A stretch of 60,451 nucleotides of DNA from Planctomycetia bacterium (GTDB taxonomy: Bacteria; Planctomycetota; UBA1135; GCA-002686595). The DNA is taken from positions 1-60,451 of the forward strand of contig SXKQ01000136.1 of the NCBI GenBank assembly GCA_005778045.1. Reading direction: 5' to 3'. Made by a program: the position numbers and the translations under genes. Position 1 is the first letter of the stretch, and every line of letters begins with the position of its first letter. Below the pieces are notes generated by a model that was not told the DNA's origin, did no database searches, and saw only the letters and a list, made by a program, of their open reading frames with translations. Shown piece by piece: positions 17,622-25,713 of the stretch.

Positions 17622-19037
17622 TCAGCGCTCGAGCACCAGCACGACTTCGTCGGCCGTCGGCAAGCTCGGCGGAGCGGGCGGCACGACGCGCACCGCGCGC
17701 GCGGGGAACGCGAGTTCGACGAAGGCGGCTACGCTGTAGGGCGCGAGCACGGCGAAGGTGCGTTCCCGACCGTCGAGCCACGGTCGCGGATCGCGCTGCT
17801 CGAGCGGCAGCCCCGGAGCACGCACGGCGCTGCCCGGGCTGGCCGCGCGCACCACGGACTCGACCTGTCCGAGGTACACGCGCGCGGACTCGCCGGCGGC
17901 GAGCACCTCCGGCGAGGCGGCGCGCCACGGGTAGATCGAAGCCAGCGCCCACGCGAGCGCGGGCAGCGCGAGCATGCGCGCCGCCCCGCCGCGCGCGAGC
18001 GCGTGCTCGAGAAGAGCGGCCGCGAACAGGCCGTTGATGGCCACGAACGGCAGCTCGTACCAGCCGCGCTCGGCGCGCGAGATCGCGGTCAGCGACGCGA
18101 GTGCCACGAACCACAGCCCGAGCGGCAGGAGCGTGCGGCGAGCTTCCCGGCGCGCGAGCGCCACGAACAGCGCCACGAGCGCGAGGCCGATCGCTCCCGA
18201 GAGCGCCGCGCTGCCGAGCAGCCGCGCTTGCGTCGGTGCGAAAGCCGCCGGGAAATAGCGCGCAAAAGATGCGAGTGCGTCCGACCACGCGGCCGAGACC
18301 TGCGCCTCGCGGCTGCCGCCGAGACCGCCGAGCGCCCACGTCCGCAGTGCGAACGTGAGTGCAAAGGCAAGCCAGCAGGGCCACGCCGTGCGCACGGCCC
18401 GGCTCGAGCGCTCGCGGCCCGTTCCCTCGGCCAGAGCGAAGGCCGCGCCGCTCGCGACGAGCACGGCGATGGCCCCGCTCTCCTTCGCTGCCAGCGCCGC
18501 GGCGACCGCGACCGCCGCCAGCCAGCGCCCGCGCGCGCCACGACCGAGGAGCGCGAGCAGTGCGAGCAAGGTGAAGAGCAGCGCGAGCGAGTCCGCGCGC
18601 CGGGCCGGCACGGCGAGCACGTCCTCGTGCACGAGGTTGCCCCCGAAGACGACCGCCGCGGCGAGCGCCGCGCGCTCGGAGAGCCAGCGCCGCGCCACCG
18701 CCGCCAGCGCCAGCACGCTCGCGCCGAGGAGCGCGAGATCGGTCAGGTGGTAGCCCCTTGGATCGAGCCCCCACAGCGCATGGTCGAGCCCGAAGGAGAG
18801 GTGCACCAAGGGGCGCCAGTAACGGCCGAGCGGGTAGCGGCCGTCCATCAGCTCCTCCCCGAAGGTCGCCCCGACGCCACCGAGCCCCTCGACCTGCCCG
18901 GCGGCGATCAGGGGATAGACGTCCCAGCCCCACAGGCCCGTGCGCAGGACCCAGCCCCAGACGAGCGCCACCCAGAGCGAGAGGAGCAGCCCGAGCAGCG
19001 CGCTCCGGACGACCCTAGAACGGTCGGTTTGAGCCAC
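17622..19037 (-). CDS. Multi-pass membrane protein, putative glycosyltransferase-type (GT-C-like), copy 2
   Basis: A 471-residue paralogue of the product of 13580-15070: it shares GWDVYPLIAAG, EELMDGRYPLGRYWRPLVHL and HALWGLDPRGYHLTDL, and later a KES/KET loop (LAAKESGA against ASKETGA). About ten membrane helices and a soluble C-terminal tail ending EVVLVLER. The GTG at 19037 is chosen because GGGAGGGAG lies at ribosome-site distance; longer in-frame starts have no support. It is the first gene of the minus-strand envelope run, 42 bases before the SUMF1 lipoprotein, and divergent from the ferredoxin gene. Substrate unknown. Confidence 0.7.
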   Translation of the reverse strand: MAQTDRSRVVRSALLGLLLSLWVALVWGWVLRTGLWGWDVYPLIAAGQVEGLGGVGATFGEELMDGRYPLGRYWRPLVHLSFGLDHALWGLDPRGYHLTDLALLGASVLALAAVARRWLSERAALAAAVVFGGNLVHEDVLAVPARRADSLALLFTLLALLALLGRGARGRWLAAVAVAAALAAKESGAIAVLVASGAAFALAEGTGRERSSRAVRTAWPCWLAFALTFALRTWALGGLGGSREAQVSAAWSDALASFARYFPAAFAPTQARLLGSAALSGAIGLALVALFVALARREARRTLLPLGLWFVALASLTAISRAERGWYELPFVAINGLFAAALLEHALARGGAARMLALPALAWALASIYPWRAASPEVLAAGESARVYLGQVESVVRAASPGSAVRAPGLPLEQRDPRPWLDGRERTFAVLAPYSVAAFVELAFPARAVRVVPPAPPSLPTADEVVLVLER

Positions 19038-19224
19038 TTGGAGCTCCCTCCCACCTGCTCCCTGTGCTCCAGAACATGGGGCGAAGTATAGGAACGACCC
19101 CCGACACGGAGTTAGCATGGTTGCCCGCTTGGAATGGTGGTCCCCGGCCGCCAAGATCTCTCCTCCACGTTAGAGTCGCCCCCAGCCGATCCCCAGAGGC
19201 CCCGCCCCCGGCGGCACCTCCCCC

Positions 19225-20367
19225 ATGACCGAGACTCCGACCATCAAGGACACCGTCGCCAAGGCCGAGCGCTTCGCGGTCGACCCGCATTTGTGCATCG
19301 CCTGCGACGCGTGCTGCCAAGACTTCCCCGAGATCTTCTTCATGGGGCAGGACGCCAAGGCGCACACGCACGACGTCCACGACTCGACCCTCTACAACGC
19401 GCGCACCGTCGTCGACGTGTGCCCGACGGCGGCCATCGGCTACTCGGGCGAGCTGCCGCCCGCCGAGGACCTCTCCAAGCTCGAGGAAGTGCCCGGCTGG
19501 GAGCTCGAGTGGGCCAAGTGGCGCGGCGTCGAGATGGACCCGGTCGAGCGCGATCGTCGCTACGGCCGCGACTACACCGTCGAAGAGGAAGAGGACTTTG
19601 TCCGCGTCACGGTGCAGTTCCCGACCAAGGTGCCCGCGGTGCGCGACCGCTTCCGCTACGGGCTCACGAGCGTGATGCCGATCTACGGCAACCACGTCGT
19701 GCAGGACGGTAACGTGTTCCAGATCTACGGCTGGGTCAAGGATCCCAAGATCCGCGCGCTCTGCCACACGACCAACAGCTTCCCGGGCCAGTTCCTCGCC
19801 ACCATCGAGCTCAAGCGCACGACCTTCGGTCATCGCTTCCGCTTCGACGGCCACCAGAAGCTCGAAATCCTCGTTTTCAAGAAGCCCGGCCTCGCCGAGG
19901 CGTGGCAGTGGCGCTCGCACTTCATCACCGAGAAGTGCACCGCCTGCACCATCTGCGAGCGCGTCTGCCCGACCAACGCGATCTCCGGCGGCGAGCGCTT
20001 CTTCATCGACCCGGACCTGTGCATCAACTGCTCAGTCTGCGGCATCTACTGCCCGTTCGACGCGATCACCAACGACCGCGACACGCTCGTCACGCACATC
20101 AAGCCCAAGCAGGTGCCCAAGGCCCTCGTCCACGAGGAGCTCTGCACCGGCTGCGAGTTCTGCGTCGACGTGTGCCCCTTCGAGGCGCTCGAGATGAAGC
20201 TCGATGTCGACGGATTCAACCGCATCGCGATCGTGATCGAGAAGAACTGCACCTCCTGCAAGCTGTGCGAGCAGGTCTGCATCAAGGACGCGATCGAGAT
20301 CCCGCGCGTGCAGAACTTCCGCGACATCGGCATGAGCTTCATGAGCTACCTGTCCGACGGTCACTAG
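19225..20367 (+). CDS. Ferredoxin-type protein with five predicted 4Fe-4S clusters and a central insert domain
   Basis: A 380-residue soluble protein. The N-terminal motif (Cys24, 27, 30/31 and Cys66-Pro) suits one [4Fe-4S] cluster, with acidic spacer as in single-cluster ferredoxins. Residues ~100-230 form an insert without cysteine clusters, rich in beta-type sequence (DFVRVTVQFPTKVP). Four CxxCxxCxxxC motifs follow at 238-248, 266-276, 307-317 and 342-352, forming two bacterial-ferredoxin-like pairs. It is probably an electron-transfer hub or subunit; partners are not in the window. It stands alone between a divergent gene and a strong terminator. I do not recognise the complete architecture. 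Confidence 0.75.
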   Translation: MTETPTIKDTVAKAERFAVDPHLCIACDACCQDFPEIFFMGQDAKAHTHDVHDSTLYNARTVVDVCPTAAIGYSGELPPAEDLSKLEEVPGWELEWAKWRGVEMDPVERDRRYGRDYTVEEEEDFVRVTVQFPTKVPAVRDRFRYGLTSVMPIYGNHVVQDGNVFQIYGWVKDPKIRALCHTTNSFPGQFLATIELKRTTFGHRFRFDGHQKLEILVFKKPGLAEAWQWRSHFITEKCTACTICERVCPTNAISGGERFFIDPDLCINCSVCGIYCPFDAITNDRDTLVTHIKPKQVPKALVHEELCTGCEFCVDVCPFEALEMKLDVDGFNRIAIVIEKNCTSCKLCEQVCIKDAIEIPRVQNFRDIGMSFMSYLSDGH

Positions 20368-20393
20368 CCGCAGGCCGCAGCAACGACCCTCTC

Positions 20394-20438
20394 GCGAGGC
20401 CGAGCGCGTCCCCCGCGCGCGGCCTCGCGCGCTTTTTT
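20394..20438 (+). terminator. Rho-independent terminator of the ferredoxin gene
   Basis: GCGAGGCCG pairs with CGGCCTCGC (plus inner GCGCG/CGCGC) around a TCCCC loop, followed by GCGC and six T at 20433-20438. It starts 27 bases after the ferredoxin stop. A textbook intrinsic terminator. Confidence 0.92.
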
Positions 20439-20513
20439 GCGCGACTTCAGGTTCCTCGCCCCAACGCTTCGGAGAACGGCCGGACTGGCAGCCGGTCGAC
20501 AGCGGCACGGCCT

Positions 20514-20897
20514 CTACTTCTTTGACTTCGAATCGAGCAGAGCACCAATTGCCGCCACGACCGCCAGGGTGGTCAGCCCCACCAAGAAAGCGTTCCACGC
20601 GGGCTTGTCGGAAGCCGCAGCAGTGTCGACGAACTTGGGGTGTCGGAACGCGGACACGTCCGCACTCGCCTTGAGGGCGATCCGCTCGAGGTCCGCAGAG
20701 GTCGTGCCGAGCGCTCGGGCCAGCTTCGCAGCCTGTTCCACGTCGGGCAGCGCGGACTTCGCCCCGTTCTCGAGCCGCGAGATTCGCGACTGGGTCATGT
20801 CAGTTCGCGCCGCCAAAACGGCCTGCGAGAGATCCGCCCTCTCCCTCAGCTTGGCCACTGTGCAGCCGTAGGCGATGGAAAACGAAACGTCTGACAT
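20514..20897 (-). CDS. XRE-family helix-turn-helix protein with C-terminal membrane segment
   Basis: A 127-residue protein. Residues ~12-70 are an XRE/Cro HTH domain (LRERADLSQAVLAART, TQSRISRLENG). A hydrophobic segment near the end (AFLVGLTTLAVVAAIGALL) followed by DSKSKK predicts a membrane anchor with the HTH in the cytoplasm. A perfect palindrome lies 50 bases upstream of its start and overlaps the beginning of a divergent small ORF, so it probably regulates itself and that ORF. Low-complexity context and less G+C-rich bases suggest an accessory insertion. Confidence 0.8.
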   Translation of the reverse strand: MSDVSFSIAYGCTVAKLRERADLSQAVLAARTDMTQSRISRLENGAKSALPDVEQAAKLARALGTTSADLERIALKASADVSAFRHPKFVDTAAASDKPAWNAFLVGLTTLAVVAAIGALLDSKSKK

Positions 20898-20947
20898 GGT
20901 CGCAAGCTCGCTCCTGACCGGCCCTTGAAATTCGACTTGACGCGTTA

Positions 20948-20966
20948 TTTTGCATACTATGCAAAA
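20948..20966. promoter_or_regulatory. Palindromic operator between the XRE gene and the divergent small ORF
   Basis: TTTTGCATA, one central C, then TATGCAAAA: perfect 9-bp arms in an otherwise G+C-rich region. A TTGACG -35-like hexamer for the plus strand lies at 20937-20942. The plus-strand ATG at 20959 is inside the palindrome. This is a plausible binding site for the adjacent XRE protein; binding is inferred. Confidence 0.65.
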
Positions 20967-21426
20967 AGCGGCAGCACCACGTTCTGTGCTTGAAACTGTC
21001 TCTGCGGATAGAGGCTGGCGCCGCTCGGTGCAACCTCCCTACCCCTCCCTCACGATTGGAATCGTCTCACTCCTCGATCAGTCCCAGCATGGACTGCTCG
21101 CGACTCTTGAGCTCTCGCTGCGCGGGCTGCTGAGCTTCCTCGGAGCAGCGTTCCGCTTGCTGCTCGCGCTGCTGGAGTACCCGCTGCGCTGGTGCTTCTC
21201 GTTCGTGGTGTCGGCGACGGTCGCGTGGATCCGCGGCTCGATCGTGAAGCGCTCCTCGGCTTGGCGCTCGCGTCGCAAGCCGCGTGCGCAAGCAGCGCCG
21301 GGAGACATGAGCCCTGCGGTTCCATCGGAGCTTCCGTCGACAGCCGACTCGACGCCGCACTCGTCCGCAGGCGACCCTGCCATCCCATGCACGACCCGGA
21401 AATCAGGAAAGGCGGTGCGCTCATGA
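20959..21426 (+). CDS. Hypothetical small membrane protein (doubtful)
   Basis: A 155-residue frame divergent from the XRE gene. Residues ~35-85 are hydrophobic (for example GLLSFLGAAFRLLLALLEY and CFSFVVSATVAWI), then a basic stretch and a Ser/Pro-rich tail without a recognised family. Its ATG falls inside the palindrome, with no ribosome site, so it would be leaderless or begin further down. Its stop overlaps the start of a 23-residue ORF (ATGA). The opposite strand also has an open frame here. Treat as tentative. Confidence 0.4.
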   Translation: MQKAAAPRSVLETVSADRGWRRSVQPPYPSLTIGIVSLLDQSQHGLLATLELSLRGLLSFLGAAFRLLLALLEYPLRWCFSFVVSATVAWIRGSIVKRSSAWRSRRKPRAQAAPGDMSPAVPSELPSTADSTPHSSAGDPAIPCTTRKSGKAVRS

Positions 21427-21494
21427 GCAACTGGCTCGAGCTTGCCGCCGCGGTCCTCACCGTGGTCAAGATCATCAGCGAATGGGACGACTAG
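21423..21494 (+). CDS. 23-residue hydrophobic peptide, overlapping the preceding stop
   Basis: The ATG at 21423 overlaps the TGA of the previous frame (ATGA). The peptide MSNWLELAAAVLTVVKIISE plus WDD is a single amphipathic or membrane helix with acidic ends. It resembles small membrane peptides of regulator/toxin modules in size only. Unrecognised and possibly not real. Confidence 0.35.
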   Translation: MSNWLELAAAVLTVVKIISEWDD

Positions 21495-21559
21495 GCGCGA
21501 GCTTGGTTCCGAGCGGAACTCCGCCCAATGCGGGGACGCGATGATCCTGATGCAGCGCC

Positions 21560-22894
21560 CTACTCGGCGGGCGGCTCGTCGAACGACGGCGGCGCGACCT
21601 CGGCATCGGAGGCCTCGCTGCGGGCGGCGCGGGCAGCACCGCCGAGGGAGCCGGTGGTACCGTCGCGGCCGATGGACTGGTCGCGGCCGAGCAGGCTGGC
21701 GGGGATGACGACGCCGCGGCCGTACTTGCGGCGCAGGCGATCGAGGCCGGGTGAGACGCGCTCTAGGCGGTCGGGGAACAGCGCGGCCTGCTGCGGAACG
21801 GAGGGCGCCTCGGCCTCCGGGCTGGCGGCGCCGAAGAGCATGCCCTGCTGGGGCGTGCGCACGTCCTCGAGGTTCGAGACCTGCAGGCCAAGCAGGCGCA
21901 GCGGGCCCTGCGGGATGCGGTCGAGCAGCTCGCGCGCGGCAGAGTAGAAGCGCACGCCGACGCTAGTCGAGAAAGTCAGCGTGTGCGTGCGCGTGATCGT
22001 CTTGAAGCTCGGGTAGCGCGCCTTGATCGTGACCGTGCGGCCGCGCAGGCCCGCATCGCGCAGGCGGAAGGCGAGCTCCTCGCAGAACTCGAGCAGCCGC
22101 AGGCGCAGCTCCTCGCGACTGCGGATGTCATTGGGAAACGTGCGTTCCTGGCTATAGCTCTTCTCCTCGCGGCGCGGCGTGACGCGCCGCGTGTCGATGC
22201 CGTGCGCGAGGTCGTGGATCCACGCGCCGGAGACGCCGAAGCGCTTCTGCACTTCCTCGCGCGAGAGCTTGGCGAGCTCGGTCACCGTGCGCACGCCCAT
22301 GGCCTCGAGCCGCTTCGCGGTGCGCGGGCCGACGCCAAAGATCGCCGAGACCGACAGCGGCGCGAGGATCGTCTGCACGTCCTCGGGCAGGATCACGCGG
22401 AAGCCGTCGGGCTTGTCCATGTCGCTCGCGAGCTTGGCGACAAACTTCGAGCTCGCGACGCCCACCGACGCGACCAGTCCCGTCTCACGCAGGATGTCGC
22501 GCTTGATCGCACGGCCGATCTCGGCCGGATCTCCTCCGGAGTACTCGCAGCCGGTCACATCGAGGAAGGCCTCGTCGAGCGAGAGCGGTTCGACGAGCGG
22601 CGTGTACGAGCGGAAGATCGACATGATCTTGCGGCTCTCCGCCGTGTACTTCTCGAAGTTCGGGCTGACGACCACGAGCTCGGGACACAGCCGCAGCGCC
22701 TCGGCCGTCGACATCGCCGAGCGTACGCCGAAGCGCCGCGCCGGATAGCTCGAGGCCGCCACGACACCGCGCCCGCCCGGCGCTCCTCCCACCACCACCG
22801 GCTTGCCGGCGAGCGAGGGATCGTCGCGCACCTCGACCGACGCGTCGAACGCGTCCATGTCGACGTGCAGGATCGGAGTCAGCGACGCAGGCAT
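21560..22894 (-). CDS. dinB: DNA polymerase IV (DinB, Y family) with Asp at the steric-gate position
   Basis: A 444-residue translesion polymerase. The palm motifs are HVDMDAFDASVE and EPLSLDEAFLDVT with the metal-binding acidic residues intact; also SYPARRFGVRSAM, GVASSKFVAKLASD and GVGPRTAKRLEAMG. The C-terminal part contains QQGMLFG and QQAALFPD, possible sliding-clamp binding peptides. In E. coli DinB the residue after DMDCF is Phe13, the steric gate that excludes ribonucleotides; nearly all relatives have Phe or Tyr. Here it is Asp17. A Tyr codon TAC to GAC needs one base change. Monocistronic, as far as visible. Confidence 0.93.
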   Translation of the reverse strand: MPASLTPILHVDMDAFDASVEVRDDPSLAGKPVVVGGAPGGRGVVAASSYPARRFGVRSAMSTAEALRLCPELVVVSPNFEKYTAESRKIMSIFRSYTPLVEPLSLDEAFLDVTGCEYSGGDPAEIGRAIKRDILRETGLVASVGVASSKFVAKLASDMDKPDGFRVILPEDVQTILAPLSVSAIFGVGPRTAKRLEAMGVRTVTELAKLSREEVQKRFGVSGAWIHDLAHGIDTRRVTPRREEKSYSQERTFPNDIRSREELRLRLLEFCEELAFRLRDAGLRGRTVTIKARYPSFKTITRTHTLTFSTSVGVRFYSAARELLDRIPQGPLRLLGLQVSNLEDVRTPQQGMLFGAASPEAEAPSVPQQAALFPDRLERVSPGLDRLRRKYGRGVVIPASLLGRDQSIGRDGTTGSLGGAARAARSEASDAEVAPPSFDEPPAE

Positions 22895-22962
22895 AGCATT
22901 CTAGATGTTCGCCGTTCGCACGGCGTCCGTCCACCGCACCCCGACGCAGGGCCTCGCGCGGG

Positions 22963-23664
22963 CTACTTGGCGGCGGCGGCGTTGCGCGCGGTGAGGGCCG
23001 CCTGCAGCCCGGGGTCGTCGGGGAACTGCGCCGAGAGCTGCGCGTAGATCGGGTCGGCCAGCGCGCCGCGCCCGACGAGGTCGAGCATGCGCGCCTTCTC
23101 GAGCAACAGTCCAGGCTCGTTGGGGAAGCGCTGCACGAGCGCGTCGACGATCGCGACCGACTCGTCGGCCTTGCCCGACTTGCCGAGGATCGTGGCCTTC
23201 AGGAGCAGCCCCTTGGGCAGGTCCTTCGAGAGTGCGAGGGCGCGGTCGACGGACTCGAGGGCCTCCTCGCTGCGGCCGAGCTCGCTCAGGATCGTCGAGC
23301 GGTTGATGTGGATCTCGGGGTCGTTCGGGTTGCGCGCGAGGCACTCGTCGGTCGCGGTGAGGGCCTCGGGCCAGCGGCCGAGTTGCCCGAGGCTCGCAGC
23401 GCGGTTGATGCGTGCATCGAGGTTGTCCGGCTCGACCGCGAGCAACCCGTCGTACAGGCGCAGCGCATCCGCGAAGCGGCCGTTGTTGTAGGCCTCGAAG
23501 GCCGCGATCTTCTTGCCGGCGGCAGTGAAGTCCCCGGAGACCTTGGTGGCCGAGGCGGGCGCCCGGGCGGGCGCGGGCGCGGGCGCGCTCTCGTCCTTGC
23601 CGCAGGCAGCGAACGGCAGCGCGCAGGAGAGGGCGAGGATGCGGAAGCGAAGGGGCGTGCGCAT
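22963..23664 (-). CDS. TPR-repeat lipoprotein
   Basis: A 233-residue product with signal peptide and lipobox (FAAC, Cys21), an Ala/Pro linker, then about five tetratricopeptide repeats (e.g. FADALRLYDGLLAVEPDNLD, PEALTATDECLARNPNDPE, EEALESVDRALALSKDLPK). Such proteins are envelope scaffolds. It is divergent from oleA with a 93-base gap between starts. No functional link is visible. Confidence 0.8.
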   Translation of the reverse strand: MRTPLRFRILALSCALPFAACGKDESAPAPAPARAPASATKVSGDFTAAGKKIAAFEAYNNGRFADALRLYDGLLAVEPDNLDARINRAASLGQLGRWPEALTATDECLARNPNDPEIHINRSTILSELGRSEEALESVDRALALSKDLPKGLLLKATILGKSGKADESVAIVDALVQRFPNEPGLLLEKARMLDLVGRGALADPIYAQLSAQFPDDPGLQAALTARNAAAAK

Positions 23665-23757
23665 GGGACGGGGTCGGGACAAGAGGAGCGGGGCTCCCAG
23701 AGACGATAGCCGATAGGCGATGGACAAGCAGCGCCCCGGGCCTACCCTTGTCGCCCC

Positions 23758-24789
23758 ATGCGCTTCGAGAAGGTCCGGATCGCGGCCACCAGCCACGTGC
23801 TGCCCGAGGAGGTTGTGACGAGCGAGGCACTCGAAGCCGCGCTCGCGCCGGTCTACGCGCGCTTCCGCCTCAGCACGGGCCGGCTCGAGCTGATGACGGG
23901 CATCCGCGAGCGGCGCCTTTTTCCGCGCGGCTGGCGGCCGAGTGACGGCTCGACGGCGGCCGGCGAGCTCGCGCTCGCGCGCAGCGGCGTCCCGCGCGAG
24001 CACATCGGCCTGCTCGTGCACGCCTCGGTGTGTCGCGACTTCCTCGAGCCCGCGACCGCCTCGGTCGTTCACCACCAGCTGGGCTTGCCGTCGACGGCGC
24101 TCGCCTTCGACCTTTCGAACGCCTGCCTCGGCTTCGCGAACGCCGCCAGCGTGGTCGCAACGCAGATCGAGCTCGGCGCGATCGACGCGGGACTCGTCGT
24201 CGCCGGAGAATGCGGGCGAGCGCTGGTCGAGCGCACGATCGCGGCGCTCAACGCGAAGGCTGACCTCACGCGCGAGGAACTGAAGGGCAGCTTCGCGTCG
24301 CTCACGATCGGCAGCGGCGCGGCGGCGATGGTGCTCGCGCGCAAGGAGCTGTGCGCGTCGGGCTCGCGCCTCGTCGCGGCCACCGCGCGCGCCGCCACCG
24401 AGCACCACGTCCTGTGCCACGGCGACCACTCCGGCGACGGCATGCTCATGCAGACCGACAGCGAGGCGCTGATGCACGCGGGCAACGAGCTCGCGGCACG
24501 CACGTTCGCGGGGTTCCTCGCCGAAGTCGGCTGGTCGCGCGAGTCGGTCGAGCGCGTGATCACGCACCAGGTCGGCGTGGCGCACCGCAAGCTGCTGCTC
24601 GGCACGATGGGCATCGACCTCGCGCTCGACTTCCCGACCGTCGAGACGCTCGGCAACATCGGCTCCGTCTCCCTGCCTCTCTCGTGGGACCGGGCGCGGG
24701 CCGCCGGGTTCGTGCGCGCGGGGCAGCGCACGGTGCTGATGGGCATCGGCAGTGGCCTGCAGTGCCAGATGCTGGCCCTCGAGCCCTGA
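23758..24789 (+). CDS. oleA: OleA: thiolase-fold enzyme for head-to-head acyl-CoA/ACP Claisen condensation
   Basis: OleA condenses two fatty acyl thioesters to a 2-alkyl-3-ketoacid, the first step of long-chain olefin synthesis. The 343-residue product has the KAS III-type triad Cys123 (FDLSNACLGF), His270 (ITHQVG) and Asn300 (LGNIGS). The CRDFLEPATAS segment carries Glu97, 26 residues before Cys123, the same spacing as the OleA-specific base Glu117/Cys143 of Xanthomonas. This favours OleA over FabH. oleB, oleC and oleD lie 7-10 kb downstream on the same strand. A 168-base gap with an operator separates it from the regulator gene. Confidence 0.88.
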   Translation: MRFEKVRIAATSHVLPEEVVTSEALEAALAPVYARFRLSTGRLELMTGIRERRLFPRGWRPSDGSTAAGELALARSGVPREHIGLLVHASVCRDFLEPATASVVHHQLGLPSTALAFDLSNACLGFANAASVVATQIELGAIDAGLVVAGECGRALVERTIAALNAKADLTREELKGSFASLTIGSGAAAMVLARKELCASGSRLVAATARAATEHHVLCHGDHSGDGMLMQTDSEALMHAGNELAARTFAGFLAEVGWSRESVERVITHQVGVAHRKLLLGTMGIDLALDFPTVETLGNIGSVSLPLSWDRARAAGFVRAGQRTVLMGIGSGLQCQMLALEP

Positions 24790-24916
24790 GCGGGCCGGAC
24801 CGCCGGGACCACCCGCCCGCGACCCCGCGAGGGTCGAAAATGGCCCGAATTTGCCCCCCGGTGACCGTTTCCGCTTGGCCTAGCGCCCGGCGGGCGGGTA
24901 GAACGCGCATGCCACG

Positions 24917-24938
24917 GATTTCAGGAAAATCTGAAATC
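24917..24938. promoter_or_regulatory. Perfect palindrome, likely operator of the lipid operon regulator
   Basis: GATTTCAG and CTGAAATC are perfect 8-bp arms around GAAAAT. The site ends 19 bases before the regulator's ATG at 24958 and is an A+T-rich island in G+C-rich DNA. Its position fits autoregulation by the GbsR/MarR-type protein. I saw no second copy upstream of oleA. Confidence 0.7.
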
Positions 24939-24957
24939 GGTAGTCACGCCCGCTCCC

Positions 24958-25713
24958 ATGAACGACGAGCTCCCGACCTCCCGATCCCTGCCGCAGCTGC
25001 CCGGCCTCGAGCCCGAGCTCGCCGCGCAGCTCCCGCAGTTCGAGCTCTTCTTCAAGACCATCGGCTTCAAGCGCGTCCACGGCCGCATCTGGGGTCTCCT
25101 CGTGCTCGGCGGTCGCGCGCTGACGGCCAAGGAAATCAGCGAGAGCCTGCACCTCTCCCAAGGGGCCACGAGCACCGCGTTGCACGAGCTCACCGAGTGG
25201 GGCGCGATCACGAGCGAGTTCGACCACGAGCGCCGCTGCCACCTGCACGCGCCCGTCTCGAACACGCTCGCCATCGCGGCGACCGTCATCCGCCGCCGCG
25301 AGCAGGTCGTGTTCCAGCAGTTCAAGGTGGCCAGCCAGCGCATGCTCGCCTTCGTGAAGGAGCAGCACGGCGAGAAGGACCCGCGCGTGATGACGCTGCG
25401 CTCGATCATCTCGACCTGCGAGATCGCGGAGGCGGTCATGGGACTCGTGGTCGGCGCCGTCGCCAACGCGCTCGACGACAGCCAGAGCCTGCTGCACAAG
25501 GCGATCAGCGCCGCGCTCAAGGTCGGCGTGGTGATGCCGAGCCGCATGCTGCTCGGCCGCAACGGCCTGAACCAGCTCGTGAAGAACGCGCTTCAGGAAA
25601 GCGACGTGACGCACACTGGGCGGGATTCCACGCCGCGCCTCGTCGAAGCCAAGGGCAGCAGCTCCAAGCGCACCGCGCCGCGCAAGCGCACCAAGGAGGC
25701 CCGCCGTGCGTGA
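24958..25713 (+). CDS. GbsR/MarR-type winged-helix transcription regulator
   Basis: A 251-residue protein. Residues ~35-105 form a winged-helix domain with RIWGLLVLGGRALTAKEISE and HLSQGATSTALHELTEWGAI, as in GbsR-like members of the MarR superfamily. A helical C-terminal half could bind an effector, and the tail is very basic (KRTAPRKRTKEARR). It overlaps the KAS II gene by 8 bases and so leads the lipid operon. A perfect palindrome stands just before it. A lipid or acyl effector is plausible but inferred. Confidence 0.8.
   Translation: MNDELPTSRSLPQLPGLEPELAAQLPQFELFFKTIGFKRVHGRIWGLLVLGGRALTAKEISESLHLSQGATSTALHELTEWGAITSEFDHERRCHLHAPVSNTLAIAATVIRRREQVVFQQFKVASQRMLAFVKEQHGEKDPRVMTLRSIISTCEIAEAVMGLVVGAVANALDDSQSLLHKAISAALKVGVVMPSRMLLGRNGLNQLVKNALQESDVTHTGRDSTPRLVEAKGSSSKRTAPRKRTKEARRA

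Noticed and set aside
14880..19091. 1403-residue open frame on the plus strand
   Set aside because: Antisense to four well-supported genes; His/Arg/Ala-rich composition is typical of the shadow frame of G+C-rich genes.
23758..24789. OleA gene as FabH (KAS III of fatty acid synthesis)
   Set aside because: The FLEP glutamate at OleA spacing from the active Cys and the oleBCD genes downstream favour OleA.
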